A stretch of 58,690 nt of DNA from Calothrix sp. CSU_2_0 (GCA_012034595.1 JAAUPE010000028.1:1-58690), one strand, 5' to 3'; positions 46,796 through 55,581 are shown, counted from the first letter of the stretch. Made by a program: numbers and translations. The notes: a model not told the origin generated them from the letters alone.

Positions 46796-47839
46796 TCAGT
46801 TTACAATTGAAAAAATAGCTTGTTGCCAGTTTTGGGCGCAATGCTTTAATGTTCTATTTGAAAGTACGTATTCTCGTGCATTATTGGCAATTTGTGTTCG
46901 TAAGCGATCGTCTCCCAATAAGGATTCAAAAGCTTCGATCCAAGCTTCTACATTATTAGCTGCCAGGTATCCAGTTTCCAGATGGCGAACTGTATTATTA
47001 TAGGAAGCCACATCGCTGTATATGCCAGCTAAACCTAAAGCACTATAGTCTAGGAATTTGATATCGGATTTACAACGTGTAAAAGAATTGTTTTCTAAAG
47101 GTGCGATCGCTAAATCCCAATCTAATGTTTGGCTCATCCAACGCATAAAGTTGGGGTAATCACCATTGTTACCAATATCTAATACTTTGATGGGTAAACC
47201 TTTAAAAGAATCGATGACTGATGAATCTGCGATACATCCGACTAATTGCAGTTCTAAGCTGTCACTATTTTTTCTCAGGATAGTACGCAACGCTTGAATG
47301 ACCATCATCAAATCCGCATCATGGGTATGGGTTCCCATATAGCCAATGACTCGACGTTTGCGATCGCTTTTATTGCGCTTGGTTTGCCCTTGAAATAGCC
47401 CTTCGTCTAAAGCATTAGGAACTACAAATATTTTCTTATTTAAGTGCTGAAAACGCTCTTTTAAGTATTCAGTGGAAACAATAATTCCATCAGCTTCCCG
47501 TGCAAAATAGCGCACTACCATTAATTGCTGATTTGTCAGGCTATGGTTGAAGATTAATTGAGATTTGATATCTAAAAGATTGTCATCTATGGTGTAAATT
47601 AAACAACTACCATCTTTGCGTGCTGTTTCCACAAGCTCTTGTGCCAAGCTTAATGTAATATTTGGTTTCCACGTGCGCTCTACAATGACAATATCGGCAC
47701 TAACATAGTTTGTACATTTAGTTACATAAAAATCTTTGGTGTTTGTAGAATAAGTTAAAGGTAACAATACTCTAATATAAGATGAACCGTGGGGTTTTAT
47801 TGTGCTGCTATGCTCGTAAAGAACATGAACTTTAAACAT
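46796..47839 (-). CDS. GT4-like (GT-B) glycosyltransferase
   Basis: A 347-residue GT-B-fold protein. The N-terminal half is substrate-side (MFKVHVLYEHSSTIKPHGSS, IVIVERTWKPN). The C-terminal donor site includes IFVVPNALDEGLF, RRVIGYMGTHTHDADLMMVI, WDLAIAPLENNSFTRCKSDIK and FLDYSALGLAGIYSDVASYN. These fit family 4, although the EX7E acidic pair is not obvious. It starts 18 bp after the large glycosyltransferase gene ends and belongs to the minus arm. Confidence 0.85.
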   Translation of the reverse strand: MFKVHVLYEHSSTIKPHGSSYIRVLLPLTYSTNTKDFYVTKCTNYVSADIVIVERTWKPNITLSLAQELVETARKDGSCLIYTIDDNLLDIKSQLIFNHSLTNQQLMVVRYFAREADGIIVSTEYLKERFQHLNKKIFVVPNALDEGLFQGQTKRNKSDRKRRVIGYMGTHTHDADLMMVIQALRTILRKNSDSLELQLVGCIADSSVIDSFKGLPIKVLDIGNNGDYPNFMRWMSQTLDWDLAIAPLENNSFTRCKSDIKFLDYSALGLAGIYSDVASYNNTVRHLETGYLAANNVEAWIEAFESLLGDDRLRTQIANNAREYVLSNRTLKHCAQNWQQAIFSIVN

Positions 47840-47856
47840 TTGTGGTCTTTTTTGCC

Positions 47857-50229
47857 CTAGTCGTTTTCATGAAACAAAAATTTTAATGTATTATAAGCTG
47901 CTTTCTCTGGAAAATACACGCAAATATCTTCAAGAGCTTGCTTTTGTAATCTCGATCGCAATTGTTCGTCTAAAATTAAGCGGTTTAATTGATTTAAACA
48001 AGCTTCTTGGGAATTTGTATCTACTATCAAACTATTATGTTCGGCGATCGCAAAGCTAGAAGCACCTCCATTTTCGGGAACGATAACAGCAACACCACAA
48101 GCCATTGCTTCCATTGCAGTCAAACCCATTGCCTGAAAAGTTGAAAAATCGGCAAATATATCTATATTATTTAACAGAAAGGCAAGCTGGGGACGAGTTA
48201 TAATTCCTGCATTGCGCCAAGGAAAATTGTGTTGTAGATTGAATGATTGAAGTTGATTGGAAGAGCATCCAAAAATAATTATCTCAATATTATCTCCATG
48301 TAATTGGTAAATTTTTTGCAAAACTTTCATCGTTAATTCTGCATTTCTCCGGGGGCTACTTGGTCGAATCATCGCTGCAATTTGCAAGGATTTTTTGGAG
48401 AGACTTGGTTCTTGTATGTTGCGGGGGGAAAATAAATCTAAATTAACGCTTGAACCAATTAATAAAGGTTCGACTCCAGTTCGTTGTTTGACAATGTCGC
48501 GATTCCAAGCTGTTTTGGTGATTTTAACGAAGTTTGGATTGTGGGTGTAGGAATCAAGGGCAATCTTGTACTCTTCAGTATCGCTAGGGAAAAAATCAGG
48601 TTCAAAATCTTGAATGTAATATCCGTAAATAGGATTATTAATATTTATATATGTGGTTTTTACCTTTGTAGGTTCAATCCAGTAGACAGATTTATATAAA
48701 GTGGCAATTACTGCGTCATATTGACTTATTAATTCAGGAATTTGGTTTTCTTTCTCTACATATACAATAGGAATTGTTGTGTCTGGATAGCTTATTTCAA
48801 AGCTTGATTGGTTAGACTTAAAATTGAGAATCTGCACATCAACGCCCATTTTTTGCATTGCTGCGGCTTCTTGAAAAATAACGTTACCACCACCACCAGG
48901 TTCGGTAATTGGTAAGATGATTAAAATGCGTTTACCTTCCCAATATCTTTTTCCTCGATCGATTAGTTGTTGACGTATTACCATGAATTTGCTACGGATG
49001 CGAATCCCTTCCAATACGCGATCGAAGCGACAAATTGCAACACCATCACTAATGATTTGTTGCCCGTGTTTTGCAACTAAGGCTTTGTCTGCTCGTTCAC
49101 ACAGCAATTTTCTTCGTTCGTTCGAGTAGCTGCGGGATTGGCTGTGATAGATGTAGGCATCATCTGCGATCGCAAGTTGCCATCCTGCTTTCCCTGCTCG
49201 CAAACAATAGTCGTTTTCTTCCCCATAACCAGCACCAAAAGCATCCTCATCAAAATAACCGATGTCTTCGATCGTGCTGCGTTTGATTGCCAAGCAAAAG
49301 CCATTCAGAAATGGAATACGTGGATAAAGACGATTGGAATATTCAGCAACGAGTCTTCCCATGTCCGCAACTGACATTTCTTCTGGTAGTTTGTTCTCTG
49401 CCCAATCCCCCTCGTGAGAAATTTCTGGAATGGACTGCCATGATGCGGTGTTTGATAGTGGTCCAACTATTCCGATTTGAGGATCGGATTCTCCACAAGC
49501 GACTATTCTATCTAACCAGTCTGGGGTAACTATAGTATCGCTATTAAGTAAAATTGCATAATTAGCTTTTGAAACTTTTAGCCCTTGATTTGCGGCAAAA
49601 GTATAACCTTTTGCAGTCTCATTTCTAATTAAAGTAACGCCTTGGGAATTAGCAAAATCTGATAAATATTTACGAGTTTCTTCTTGACTTCCATCGTCTA
49701 CTAAGATTATCGAATAAGGATTACGGGAGTTGCGAATTACTGATTCTAAGCAAATCTTGACATCTACAAAGGCGTTATGAACGCAAATAATTACGTCTAC
49801 GGTTGCAGAATGCTTGACTAACGGCTTTTTTGTGATAACTGATTTGATTGTAATGTCGCTGCCTGCAAGTTCGATTCCTGTAGCTGTACTGCTAATTCTA
49901 TGAAAGTTGGATAGTAAATTATTTAAAATAGTTTTATTTTTAAACGCAAAAATAGTTTGTTTGATAATTGTTTTAAATTTGAACCATAGAACTCGCAATT
50001 TCCAGAATTTACTGGTTTCCATTGCCGCAATAGTTTCATTCGATAATTCTAGTTCTCTCTGGGTTTGATTTAGTTCGTACTGTAGTCTCTCACGTTCTTT
50101 GTTAGTTTGTTGTAGTTGAGTTTGTAACTGCCCTAATTCTAATTCTAATTTTTCTAGGTTAGTTTGCAAATACCCTAAGTTTTCGTGACTATTTTGAAAT
50201 TTTAATTGCGACTTTTCTTGATTAATCAT
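47857..50229 (-). CDS. Bimodular GT2-GT4 glycosyltransferase with coiled-coil N-terminus
   Basis: A 790-residue protein. Residues 1-65 are a heptad-rich coiled coil (LEKLELELGQLQTQLQQ). Residues 67-86 carry the IAAMETSKFWKLRVLWFKFK segment. A GT2 domain (about 140-400) contains VDVIICVHNAFVDVKICLES, SIILVDDGSQEE and ILLNSDTIVTPDWLDRI. The C-terminal GT-B domain (about 420-790) has ILIILPITEPGGGGNVIFQE, ADFSTFQAMGLTAMEAMACG and AVIVPENGGASSFAI. Two activities in one chain suggest consecutive sugars. It overlaps the preceding methyltransferase by eight bases, so translation is coupled. Confidence 0.92.
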   Translation of the reverse strand: MINQEKSQLKFQNSHENLGYLQTNLEKLELELGQLQTQLQQTNKERERLQYELNQTQRELELSNETIAAMETSKFWKLRVLWFKFKTIIKQTIFAFKNKTILNNLLSNFHRISSTATGIELAGSDITIKSVITKKPLVKHSATVDVIICVHNAFVDVKICLESVIRNSRNPYSIILVDDGSQEETRKYLSDFANSQGVTLIRNETAKGYTFAANQGLKVSKANYAILLNSDTIVTPDWLDRIVACGESDPQIGIVGPLSNTASWQSIPEISHEGDWAENKLPEEMSVADMGRLVAEYSNRLYPRIPFLNGFCLAIKRSTIEDIGYFDEDAFGAGYGEENDYCLRAGKAGWQLAIADDAYIYHSQSRSYSNERRKLLCERADKALVAKHGQQIISDGVAICRFDRVLEGIRIRSKFMVIRQQLIDRGKRYWEGKRILIILPITEPGGGGNVIFQEAAAMQKMGVDVQILNFKSNQSSFEISYPDTTIPIVYVEKENQIPELISQYDAVIATLYKSVYWIEPTKVKTTYININNPIYGYYIQDFEPDFFPSDTEEYKIALDSYTHNPNFVKITKTAWNRDIVKQRTGVEPLLIGSSVNLDLFSPRNIQEPSLSKKSLQIAAMIRPSSPRRNAELTMKVLQKIYQLHGDNIEIIIFGCSSNQLQSFNLQHNFPWRNAGIITRPQLAFLLNNIDIFADFSTFQAMGLTAMEAMACGVAVIVPENGGASSFAIAEHNSLIVDTNSQEACLNQLNRLILDEQLRSRLQKQALEDICVYFPEKAAYNTLKFLFHEND

Positions 50230-51199
50230 GGCTTTTTAATCCTAATGCAGATTTTACGTTGAACCATCCTTTCCGCAACTTCCAAAATTTACTACTTTCC
50301 ATTGCTGCAATCATTAGTTGTTTCTCTTGGAGTTGGGATTTGGTTCGTTCTAATTCTGAATGATTATATTGCAGTTGGGATTGCGATCGCTCGAATTCAG
50401 CTTGTGTTTGTTGTAATTGGGATTGCGATCGCTCGAATTCCTGGGACAAATTGGAATAACGTTGACGCAATTGATTATATTTTCCTTCAGTAGTTTCCGG
50501 AATGGCTTTAAGTATAAATTGTAGAGTATCTGATTCCGGTGAATTCTCAACTACTTTAAGAATCTTTTCGTCAAAATTATCTCTGTTAACTTTTGGCACC
50601 CAAGGAATATCTGTAAAAATAGGTAGTTGCGTACGCTCTATTAAATTTATTAAATATCCGGAATCCTCGAATAAGTTTTCTACTGATTCACGGGTAAAAA
50701 ACCTGAGATGGGTATTATCTAAAATACCTAATTCCATATAATCAAATCTTCCTTGTAACAGAGCCAAACGAATAGCACCATGAGCCATATTTGGTATTGA
50801 AGCTACAATATATCCATCTTGTTTTAAAATTTGTTTTACATCTCGCAAAACTTGCCAGGGATTGCGTAAGTGTTCTAATACGTCTCCAAAAATTGCCACA
50901 TCAAAATGTTCATGTTTTAAAATATCTGGGATAGAGACAAAATCTAAGTCAGCTACAATTACTTCTTCGCAGTATTCCTCGGCTGATTTTGCAGCATCCG
51001 GGTTGATTTCTACCCCAGTGACTTTACATCCCTTACTCATTAATAATTGAGCGAAATATCCAGTTGCACAGCCAAAATCAACTACTCTCTTTCCGCTATC
51101 AATTAAATTGAATATTTTTTTAATACTTGTATTGTCATCTATTTCTTCAATTTTTGCGATTCCAGCTTCTGGGTAATTCTTAATTAAATCGTTATCCAT
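50222..51199 (-). CDS. Class I methyltransferase with coiled-coil tail
   Basis: A 325-residue protein. The methyltransferase domain has VVDFGCATGYFAQLLMSKGC near residue 40, VEINPDAAKSAEEYC, VAIFGDVLEHLRNPW and GYIVASIPNMAHG. From about 235 a coiled coil follows with repeated ERSQSQLQ units, partly encoded by two copies of a HIP1-containing stretch (near 50384 and 50424). The last 30 residues contain MIAAMESSKFWKLRKGWFNV, matching the N-terminal segment of the next protein. The pairing suggests the two are held together, as chain-terminating methyltransferases are in some ABC-exported O-antigens. First gene after wzt in the arm. Confidence 0.9.
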   Translation of the reverse strand: MDNDLIKNYPEAGIAKIEEIDDNTSIKKIFNLIDSGKRVVDFGCATGYFAQLLMSKGCKVTGVEINPDAAKSAEEYCEEVIVADLDFVSIPDILKHEHFDVAIFGDVLEHLRNPWQVLRDVKQILKQDGYIVASIPNMAHGAIRLALLQGRFDYMELGILDNTHLRFFTRESVENLFEDSGYLINLIERTQLPIFTDIPWVPKVNRDNFDEKILKVVENSPESDTLQFILKAIPETTEGKYNQLRQRYSNLSQEFERSQSQLQQTQAEFERSQSQLQYNHSELERTKSQLQEKQLMIAAMESSKFWKLRKGWFNVKSALGLKSHD

Positions 51200-51412
51200 A
51201 ATATTTTTTATCTAAGAGACTTTTGATGCATGTTGAATCTTAACTTTGAAAATTGTTCGATCCGACTAATACAGACTGACATCAATAAACAATTGGCGCG
51301 ATAATTTACCTGAGAAAATAGGTTAATAACTTCAAGTAATTTGGCGATTTTTCGATTAATCTGTATTTATTGATTTAATTTACTAGACTTCCCCATTGTG
51401 AATAAATCCTCA

Positions 51413-52744
51413 TCAGTTTTTACTCGTGATTTGTTGAACACTTGTGGATACGGGTTGATCGACTAAAGCATGTATTCTTTTACCTGTACTTGGTGGTAAA
51501 ACTTGAAATATAATTGCATTATCAATCCAATCAAAAGTTAATGTTGAGTAGTTTTCAGCACCTGCGACTGTCAAGCTATAAGAAGCCGATTTTAATGGTA
51601 ATTTAAATTCAAATTCGATTTTTAGTCTGTCACCTATTTTTAATTTACCAATAAAATGATTTTCTTCAAATGTATTAGAACCAATTATTTCATTACCATT
51701 TTTGTCACAAATTAAAAAACCAACTATACACCCTTCTAATTCTGCATGTACCTTAAGTTCAATCAAAAGTTTGACTTTTTCATTAAATTCAAATACTGGA
51801 CTTTCCGAGTAATCACCATATTGATTTAATAGTTGTACTGTTTCGATTAAAGCTTTGCCACTACCTCGACGTACTAATTTAGCAGAAGATAATCGATCCG
51901 ATTTGCCATTATTGGCTATGACTTCTGTTAATTGAGTTTCTTCAGTAGAATTAAGCTCATCTTTCTGTGCATCTATTGCTAATTCTTTGGGTATGGATGA
52001 ACCTAATTCTAAGTCGGTAACAAGTTTAAGATATTCGGTAATAACTATATTGGGTAAGCCATTTGCATATAATCGTCCATCATGAATCATCACAGCCCAA
52101 TTACACAAGGTTTTGATAGCACCAGCATCGTGAGAAACAAATAGAGTTGTGACACCAGAGTCCATTAATGTACGCATTCGTCGCATACAACGATGTTGAA
52201 ATATTATATCTCCTACTGCTAAAGCTTCATCAACTATAAAAACTTCAGGATCGACGTTGACTGCAACAGCAAATGCTAAACGAACGAACATACCGCTTGA
52301 ATATGTTTTAACAGGTTGATCTATAAAATCACCAATATCAGCAAATGAAGCGATTTCATCAAATTTATCTTCTATTTCTTTTTGGCTTAAACCTAACAAG
52401 CGTCCATTAAAAAAAACATTTTGCCGTCCAGTAAATTCTGGATTGAAACCACTGCCTAATTCTAATAAAGCCGAAACTCGACCATTTACTCGTACTTTCC
52501 CTGTAGTTGGTGTTAATGTTCCGGCAATAATTTGCAGTAATGTGCTTTTTCCAGAACCATTACGTCCAACAATTCCAACAGTTTGCCCTCGTGGAATCTC
52601 AATGTCGATATCTCGTAGTGCCCAAAACTCTTCACTTCTGTTTTTACCAGGTAATAATATTTCCTTGAGCCTATCTACAGGACGGTTGTACCGTTTAAAG
52701 CACTTGGAAATATTGCTGAGGGAAATTGCAATTTCTTCTCCCAT
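51413..52744 (-). CDS. wzt: O-antigen/polysaccharide ABC transporter ATPase with Wzt-type C-terminus
   Basis: A 443-residue ATPase. Nucleotide-binding signals are VGIVGRNGSGKSTLLQIIAG (Walker A), the Q-loop region FNPEFTGRQNVFFNGRLLGL, the signature YSSGMFVRLAFAVA, Walker B VFIVDEALAVGD and H-loop FVSHDAG. After about residue 290 there is a beta-rich Wzt carbohydrate-binding-like domain (FNEKVKLLIELKVHAELEG, YSLTVAGAENYSTLTFDWID). It pairs with the ABC-2 permease gene at 53831, from which it is separated by a Uma2 gene. It exports the finished glycan in complex with the permease. Confidence 0.94.
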   Translation of the reverse strand: MGEEIAISLSNISKCFKRYNRPVDRLKEILLPGKNRSEEFWALRDIDIEIPRGQTVGIVGRNGSGKSTLLQIIAGTLTPTTGKVRVNGRVSALLELGSGFNPEFTGRQNVFFNGRLLGLSQKEIEDKFDEIASFADIGDFIDQPVKTYSSGMFVRLAFAVAVNVDPEVFIVDEALAVGDIIFQHRCMRRMRTLMDSGVTTLFVSHDAGAIKTLCNWAVMIHDGRLYANGLPNIVITEYLKLVTDLELGSSIPKELAIDAQKDELNSTEETQLTEVIANNGKSDRLSSAKLVRRGSGKALIETVQLLNQYGDYSESPVFEFNEKVKLLIELKVHAELEGCIVGFLICDKNGNEIIGSNTFEENHFIGKLKIGDRLKIEFEFKLPLKSASYSLTVAGAENYSTLTFDWIDNAIIFQVLPPSTGKRIHALVDQPVSTSVQQITSKN

Positions 52745-53117
52745 ATCTTCAATATCAATCCTTAAACTCTCACACCAGTCTAGAACACCAAATTTATAGT
52801 TCTATGTTCTATTTATTAATAGAACTATAGTTACTAAACCCTGCCTACCTTGATAACTGTAGTTTTTATCAAGATTTTGCGATTTCTTACTTCATCGCAA
52901 TGACACAACTGAATAATTCAAAACTCCAGATTTCAATATAAATGAGGTTTAATTATTTGTTATTACAACAATAACCTAACGATTCCCGAATAATATTAAA
53001 TTAATTTAATCTCGATCGCAGTTTGCCATACGACAATATCTGAAATAAATACAATAATAATGATTGTAAGGCGATCGCACTCTTAAACCAAGCTATCTGG
53101 GTCTATACCTTGCGATG
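52745..53117. other. Gap upstream of the ABC ATPase with an 11-bp inverted repeat
   Basis: TATAGTTCTAT (52795-52805) and ATAGAACTATA (52819-52829) form a perfect 11-base stem about 50 bases upstream of the ATPase start. Farther left are HIP1 sites and the remnants of the original Uma2 3' end (53083-53116). No other gene. The stem could be an operator or a terminator of the Uma2 transcript. Confidence 0.55.
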
Positions 53118-53142
53118 TCAGAGACAAGCCGCTTCGCGTCTA
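53117..53142. repeat. 26-nt SDR5-like insertion inside a HIP1 octamer
   Basis: Removing bases 53117-53142 restores GCGATCGC and joins LRSQGIDPDSLV to the end of the Uma2 frame. The insert can fold (AAGC-C-GCTT enclosed by GAC/GTC). It starts GTC and ends TA, as the insert at 54810-54858 does. Confidence 0.85.
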
Positions 53143-53759
53143 CGCAAATATTCTGCTAATTTTTCAGCCCATTGTTGCTCATTTTCATATTGTTGTCGCA
53201 TCTCCAATGAAGTCAAAAACCTTTCCCCGTCGGGACGATAAATAACTAAATCTCCCTTGGTAGTGTCAAATTGAATTCCTAGACGTGGACTTTTCCATCC
53301 ATTAACAGGTTCAATTTGCTGGAGTTTATCCCCACTTCGCACCCAAGCTTCAATTCCCCGTGACTCTGGATCGTAAACATAATATTCTTGAATACCATAA
53401 ATTTGGTAAAATTCAAGCTTTCTTTCCATTTCCTCATCATCATTACTGGGGGAAAGAATCTCAAACACAACTTGTGGAGGAATATTTTCTTCTTGCCATT
53501 GACGATAGGATTTGCGCTTACCTTTTGGTCTGCCAAATACCACCATAATATCTGGTGCTGTGGGGTTGATGACTTTAGACCGAACGGGATACCATAACAA
53601 GCCACCAGCGATAAAAACGTCGGGAATATCAGCGAACAATATTTCCAGATTTTCTTTAATAATGACAATCCATTTATATTGTTCAGTGTTTTCTGCCATC
53701 GGTTTACCATCACCACTGGGATAAAGTAGGTCTTCATTAATTTGCCGCATTGTAGTCAT
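53118..53759 (-). CDS. Uma2-family protein with C-terminus cut by a small repeat
   Basis: A 213-residue Uma2/DUF820 protein. The nuclease-like core is complete: NPTAPDIMVVFGRPKG, PPQVVFEILSPSNDDEEMERKL and QIYGIQEYYVYDPESRGIEAW. The helical tail reaches AEYLRR and then terminates in REAACL, because a 26-nt repeat introduces a stop. The uninterrupted sequence would end LRSQGIDPDSLV with the stop at 53083-53085. Only about six residues change, so function may survive. It lies between the permease and the ATPase of the exporter, on the same strand, and may be a cargo gene of the cluster. Confidence 0.88.
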   Translation of the reverse strand: MTTMRQINEDLLYPSGDGKPMAENTEQYKWIVIIKENLEILFADIPDVFIAGGLLWYPVRSKVINPTAPDIMVVFGRPKGKRKSYRQWQEENIPPQVVFEILSPSNDDEEMERKLEFYQIYGIQEYYVYDPESRGIEAWVRSGDKLQQIEPVNGWKSPRLGIQFDTTKGDLVIYRPDGERFLTSLEMRQQYENEQQWAEKLAEYLRRREAACL

Positions 53760-53830
53760 GGGGACACCTCATAATTGCGGTTTTAACTTGATTGGTTTTA
53801 ATTTTGATTTTACTTGAGTTATTGAATAAC

Positions 53831-54715
53831 TCACAAAACATCCGCAAAAGCCGGACGCAACCGACGATAGCACCACAAACCAATACAAAAGATTACTAGG
53901 GAAATCAATGAACTCACACCCCACTCACCCCAATGCGTCACCTCTCCATTGATAATTAGGTCGCGGTAAACTTCAACGATCGCAGTTAAGGGATTTAACC
54001 AGAATATCCAATTTCGCCACCCTTCGGGAATTGCAGAGGCTGGATAAATAATTGGTGTCATGTACATCCAAATATTTAATAGTACGCTAATTGTCTGGGG
54101 AATATCCCGGAGAAATACGGTAATACCTGCTGCTAAGTAACCCAATCCTGCGGTTAATAATAGCTGTGGCAGCCAAATTAGGGGTAAAAGTGCCAAGGTT
54201 GGGTGTAGTGTGTGGGAAGTGAAGGCGACAAACACAATTAATAAGATTAAGCCAAAGGCACTTTCTATAAAGGCTGAGAGTATTGGTACAAGGGGTAGTA
54301 ATCCCAAAGGGAAAACAACTTTTTTCACCAAATTCGGTTGGGTGACAATTGAGTTTGCCGATTGAATTAAACCACCGCTAAAGGCAATCCAAGGTAGAAG
54401 TCCAGCGAATAGCCATAAGCCAAAGGTAAAGTTATTTTCTGGTAAACCTTTGAGGGTGAGTTTGACTTTGAGGACGAAGGAGAAGACGTAAGTGTAGATT
54501 AGCAGTTGTGCTAGCTGATTCAGTAGGGGCCAGAGATTGCCCAGGACAGAACCTTTGTAACGTGCTTCCAAATCTCGTCTGACCATAGTTCTGAGCAAAT
54601 CGAATTTTGCCCAGAGTTTGTCACTGATTGGCAGGAAGCGTTTTAATTTTTTCGCTTTTTTCGCAGTTCCCTTGAATGCGTTTAACAATTTATCTTCCTC
54701 ACAACCTACATACAC
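53831..54715 (-). CDS. wzm: ABC-2 polysaccharide export permease
   Basis: A 294-residue Wzm/TagG permease. A basic amphipathic N-terminus (LLRTMVRRDLEARYKGSVLG) is followed by six membrane segments with NLWPLLNQLAQLLIYTYVFS, GLWLFAGLLPWIAFSGGL, VVFPLGLLPLVPILSAFIES, LPLIWLPQLLLTAGLGYLAA, DIPQTISVLLNIWMYMTPII and LISLVIFCIGLWC. The WIFWLNPLTAIVEVYRDLI segment is typical. With the ATPase at 51413 it moves lipid-linked glycans across the inner membrane. It is the first gene of the minus arm. The first 30 residues may be shorter in reality. Confidence 0.93.
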   Translation of the reverse strand: MYVGCEEDKLLNAFKGTAKKAKKLKRFLPISDKLWAKFDLLRTMVRRDLEARYKGSVLGNLWPLLNQLAQLLIYTYVFSFVLKVKLTLKGLPENNFTFGLWLFAGLLPWIAFSGGLIQSANSIVTQPNLVKKVVFPLGLLPLVPILSAFIESAFGLILLIVFVAFTSHTLHPTLALLPLIWLPQLLLTAGLGYLAAGITVFLRDIPQTISVLLNIWMYMTPIIYPASAIPEGWRNWIFWLNPLTAIVEVYRDLIINGEVTHWGEWGVSSLISLVIFCIGLWCYRRLRPAFADVL

Positions 54716-54809
54716 CGTATGGGCTTAATGAAGCTAGCAACCTCAAAAAGTTTCTTTGCTATGAATTTACAGTTACTAAGTTACACTATCTGGGTTAATT
54801 CCCAGCGAT

Positions 54810-54858
54810 GTCTGGCGACAAACTGCTACTCTACGAGAACGCTACGCGAACGCATTTA
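54810..54858. repeat. 49-nt SDR5-like, probably nested, insertion inside a HIP1 octamer
   Basis: Removing bases 54810-54858 restores GCGATCGC between CCAGCGAT and CGCAATTG. The middle part (CTACGAGAACGCTACGCGAACG) resembles a different dispersed repeat, so this looks like one small repeat inside another. Confidence 0.8.
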
Positions 54859-55178
54859 CGCAATTGTTCTTCTAAGCGCTGCGATCGCAATTCGGATTGA
54901 TTCGCTTTTGCTTCTGCCTGTTGTGCTTGTTTTGCTTGTTCCTGCGCCAACCTAGCAGCTTCTTCTGGTGTCGGGATTAACTCACCTTCAGGACTAAAAT
55001 AAATTGTCAGGTTTGCACCGATAAAGAAATCATTTTTATCCTGCCACAGCCATTCTAAAGAAGTCACCAATAGTAATAGCTGCATGTAATGCAACGAAGT
55101 TTCCATTTCTGGCTCATCACTTAACAACCGAGTTGCATCGGGCATTTGTTGCTCTAACTGTTGCGCTGTGACAAACAT
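54831..55178 (-). pseudogene. Uma2-family gene with internal deletion
   Basis: Residues 1-63 match the start of a Uma2/DUF820 protein (MFVTAQQLEQQMPDATRLLS, then LLLLVTSLEWLWQDKNDFF and LTIYFSPE), and the end matches its tail (GELIPTPEEAARLAQEQAKQ). The PD and E-K catalytic core between them, roughly 110-130 codons, is absent, and the joint is in frame at FSPE. A recombination between two FSPE/FTPE-encoding places would explain it. The last residues (RKCVRVAFS) come from a 49-nt repeat insertion. The product, if made, cannot be a nuclease. Confidence 0.75.
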
Positions 55179-55311
55179 CGGTATGTACCTGCTGACTCAT
55201 AAACTTAATTTTAGTCTTAATTTTAGGCTCTAATAAGATTTAAAGGAATTACGGTATAGTACCAGATTCAGCTAAACTGAATCTTGGTTTGTTGCGTTAT
55301 TTTAAGTAGGC

Positions 55312-55503
55312 ATGGAAATCGGACAAAGAGTAAAGATATTTCGTTTGCGCGATCGCGTTTCTGCGGTTATTGCCAAAAGGTTGGGGCAAACTGGCATCAT
55401 CCAAGGTTACAAAATGACTGATGGTGGTGGTTTTGGTTTTGTTGTTTTGTTTGACGATAATTTCTCTACTTGGTTTTTTGACGACGAAATCAAAGCTGTG
55501 TAG
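55312..55503 (+). CDS. DUF2862 small SH3-like protein
   Basis: A 63-residue protein, MEIGQRVKIFRLRDRVSAVI at the start and ending TWFFDDEIKAV. It has the beta-rich pattern of DUF2862, a short family in cyanobacteria and plastids whose role I cannot state with confidence. One HIP1 octamer lies in the coding sequence. It is followed by the GTAGAGAC/GTCTCTAC hairpin at 55582-55609, which may serve as a terminator. The next gene starts about 190 bp downstream. Confidence 0.8.
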   Translation: MEIGQRVKIFRLRDRVSAVIAKRLGQTGIIQGYKMTDGGGFGFVVLFDDNFSTWFFDDEIKAV

Positions 55504-55581
55504 AAGTGAAGTTAAGGGTGCTGAGTGGCAAAATAGAGATTGGGGTCAGAAATAAAGAGATAAACCAAAATTTATTCTTTA

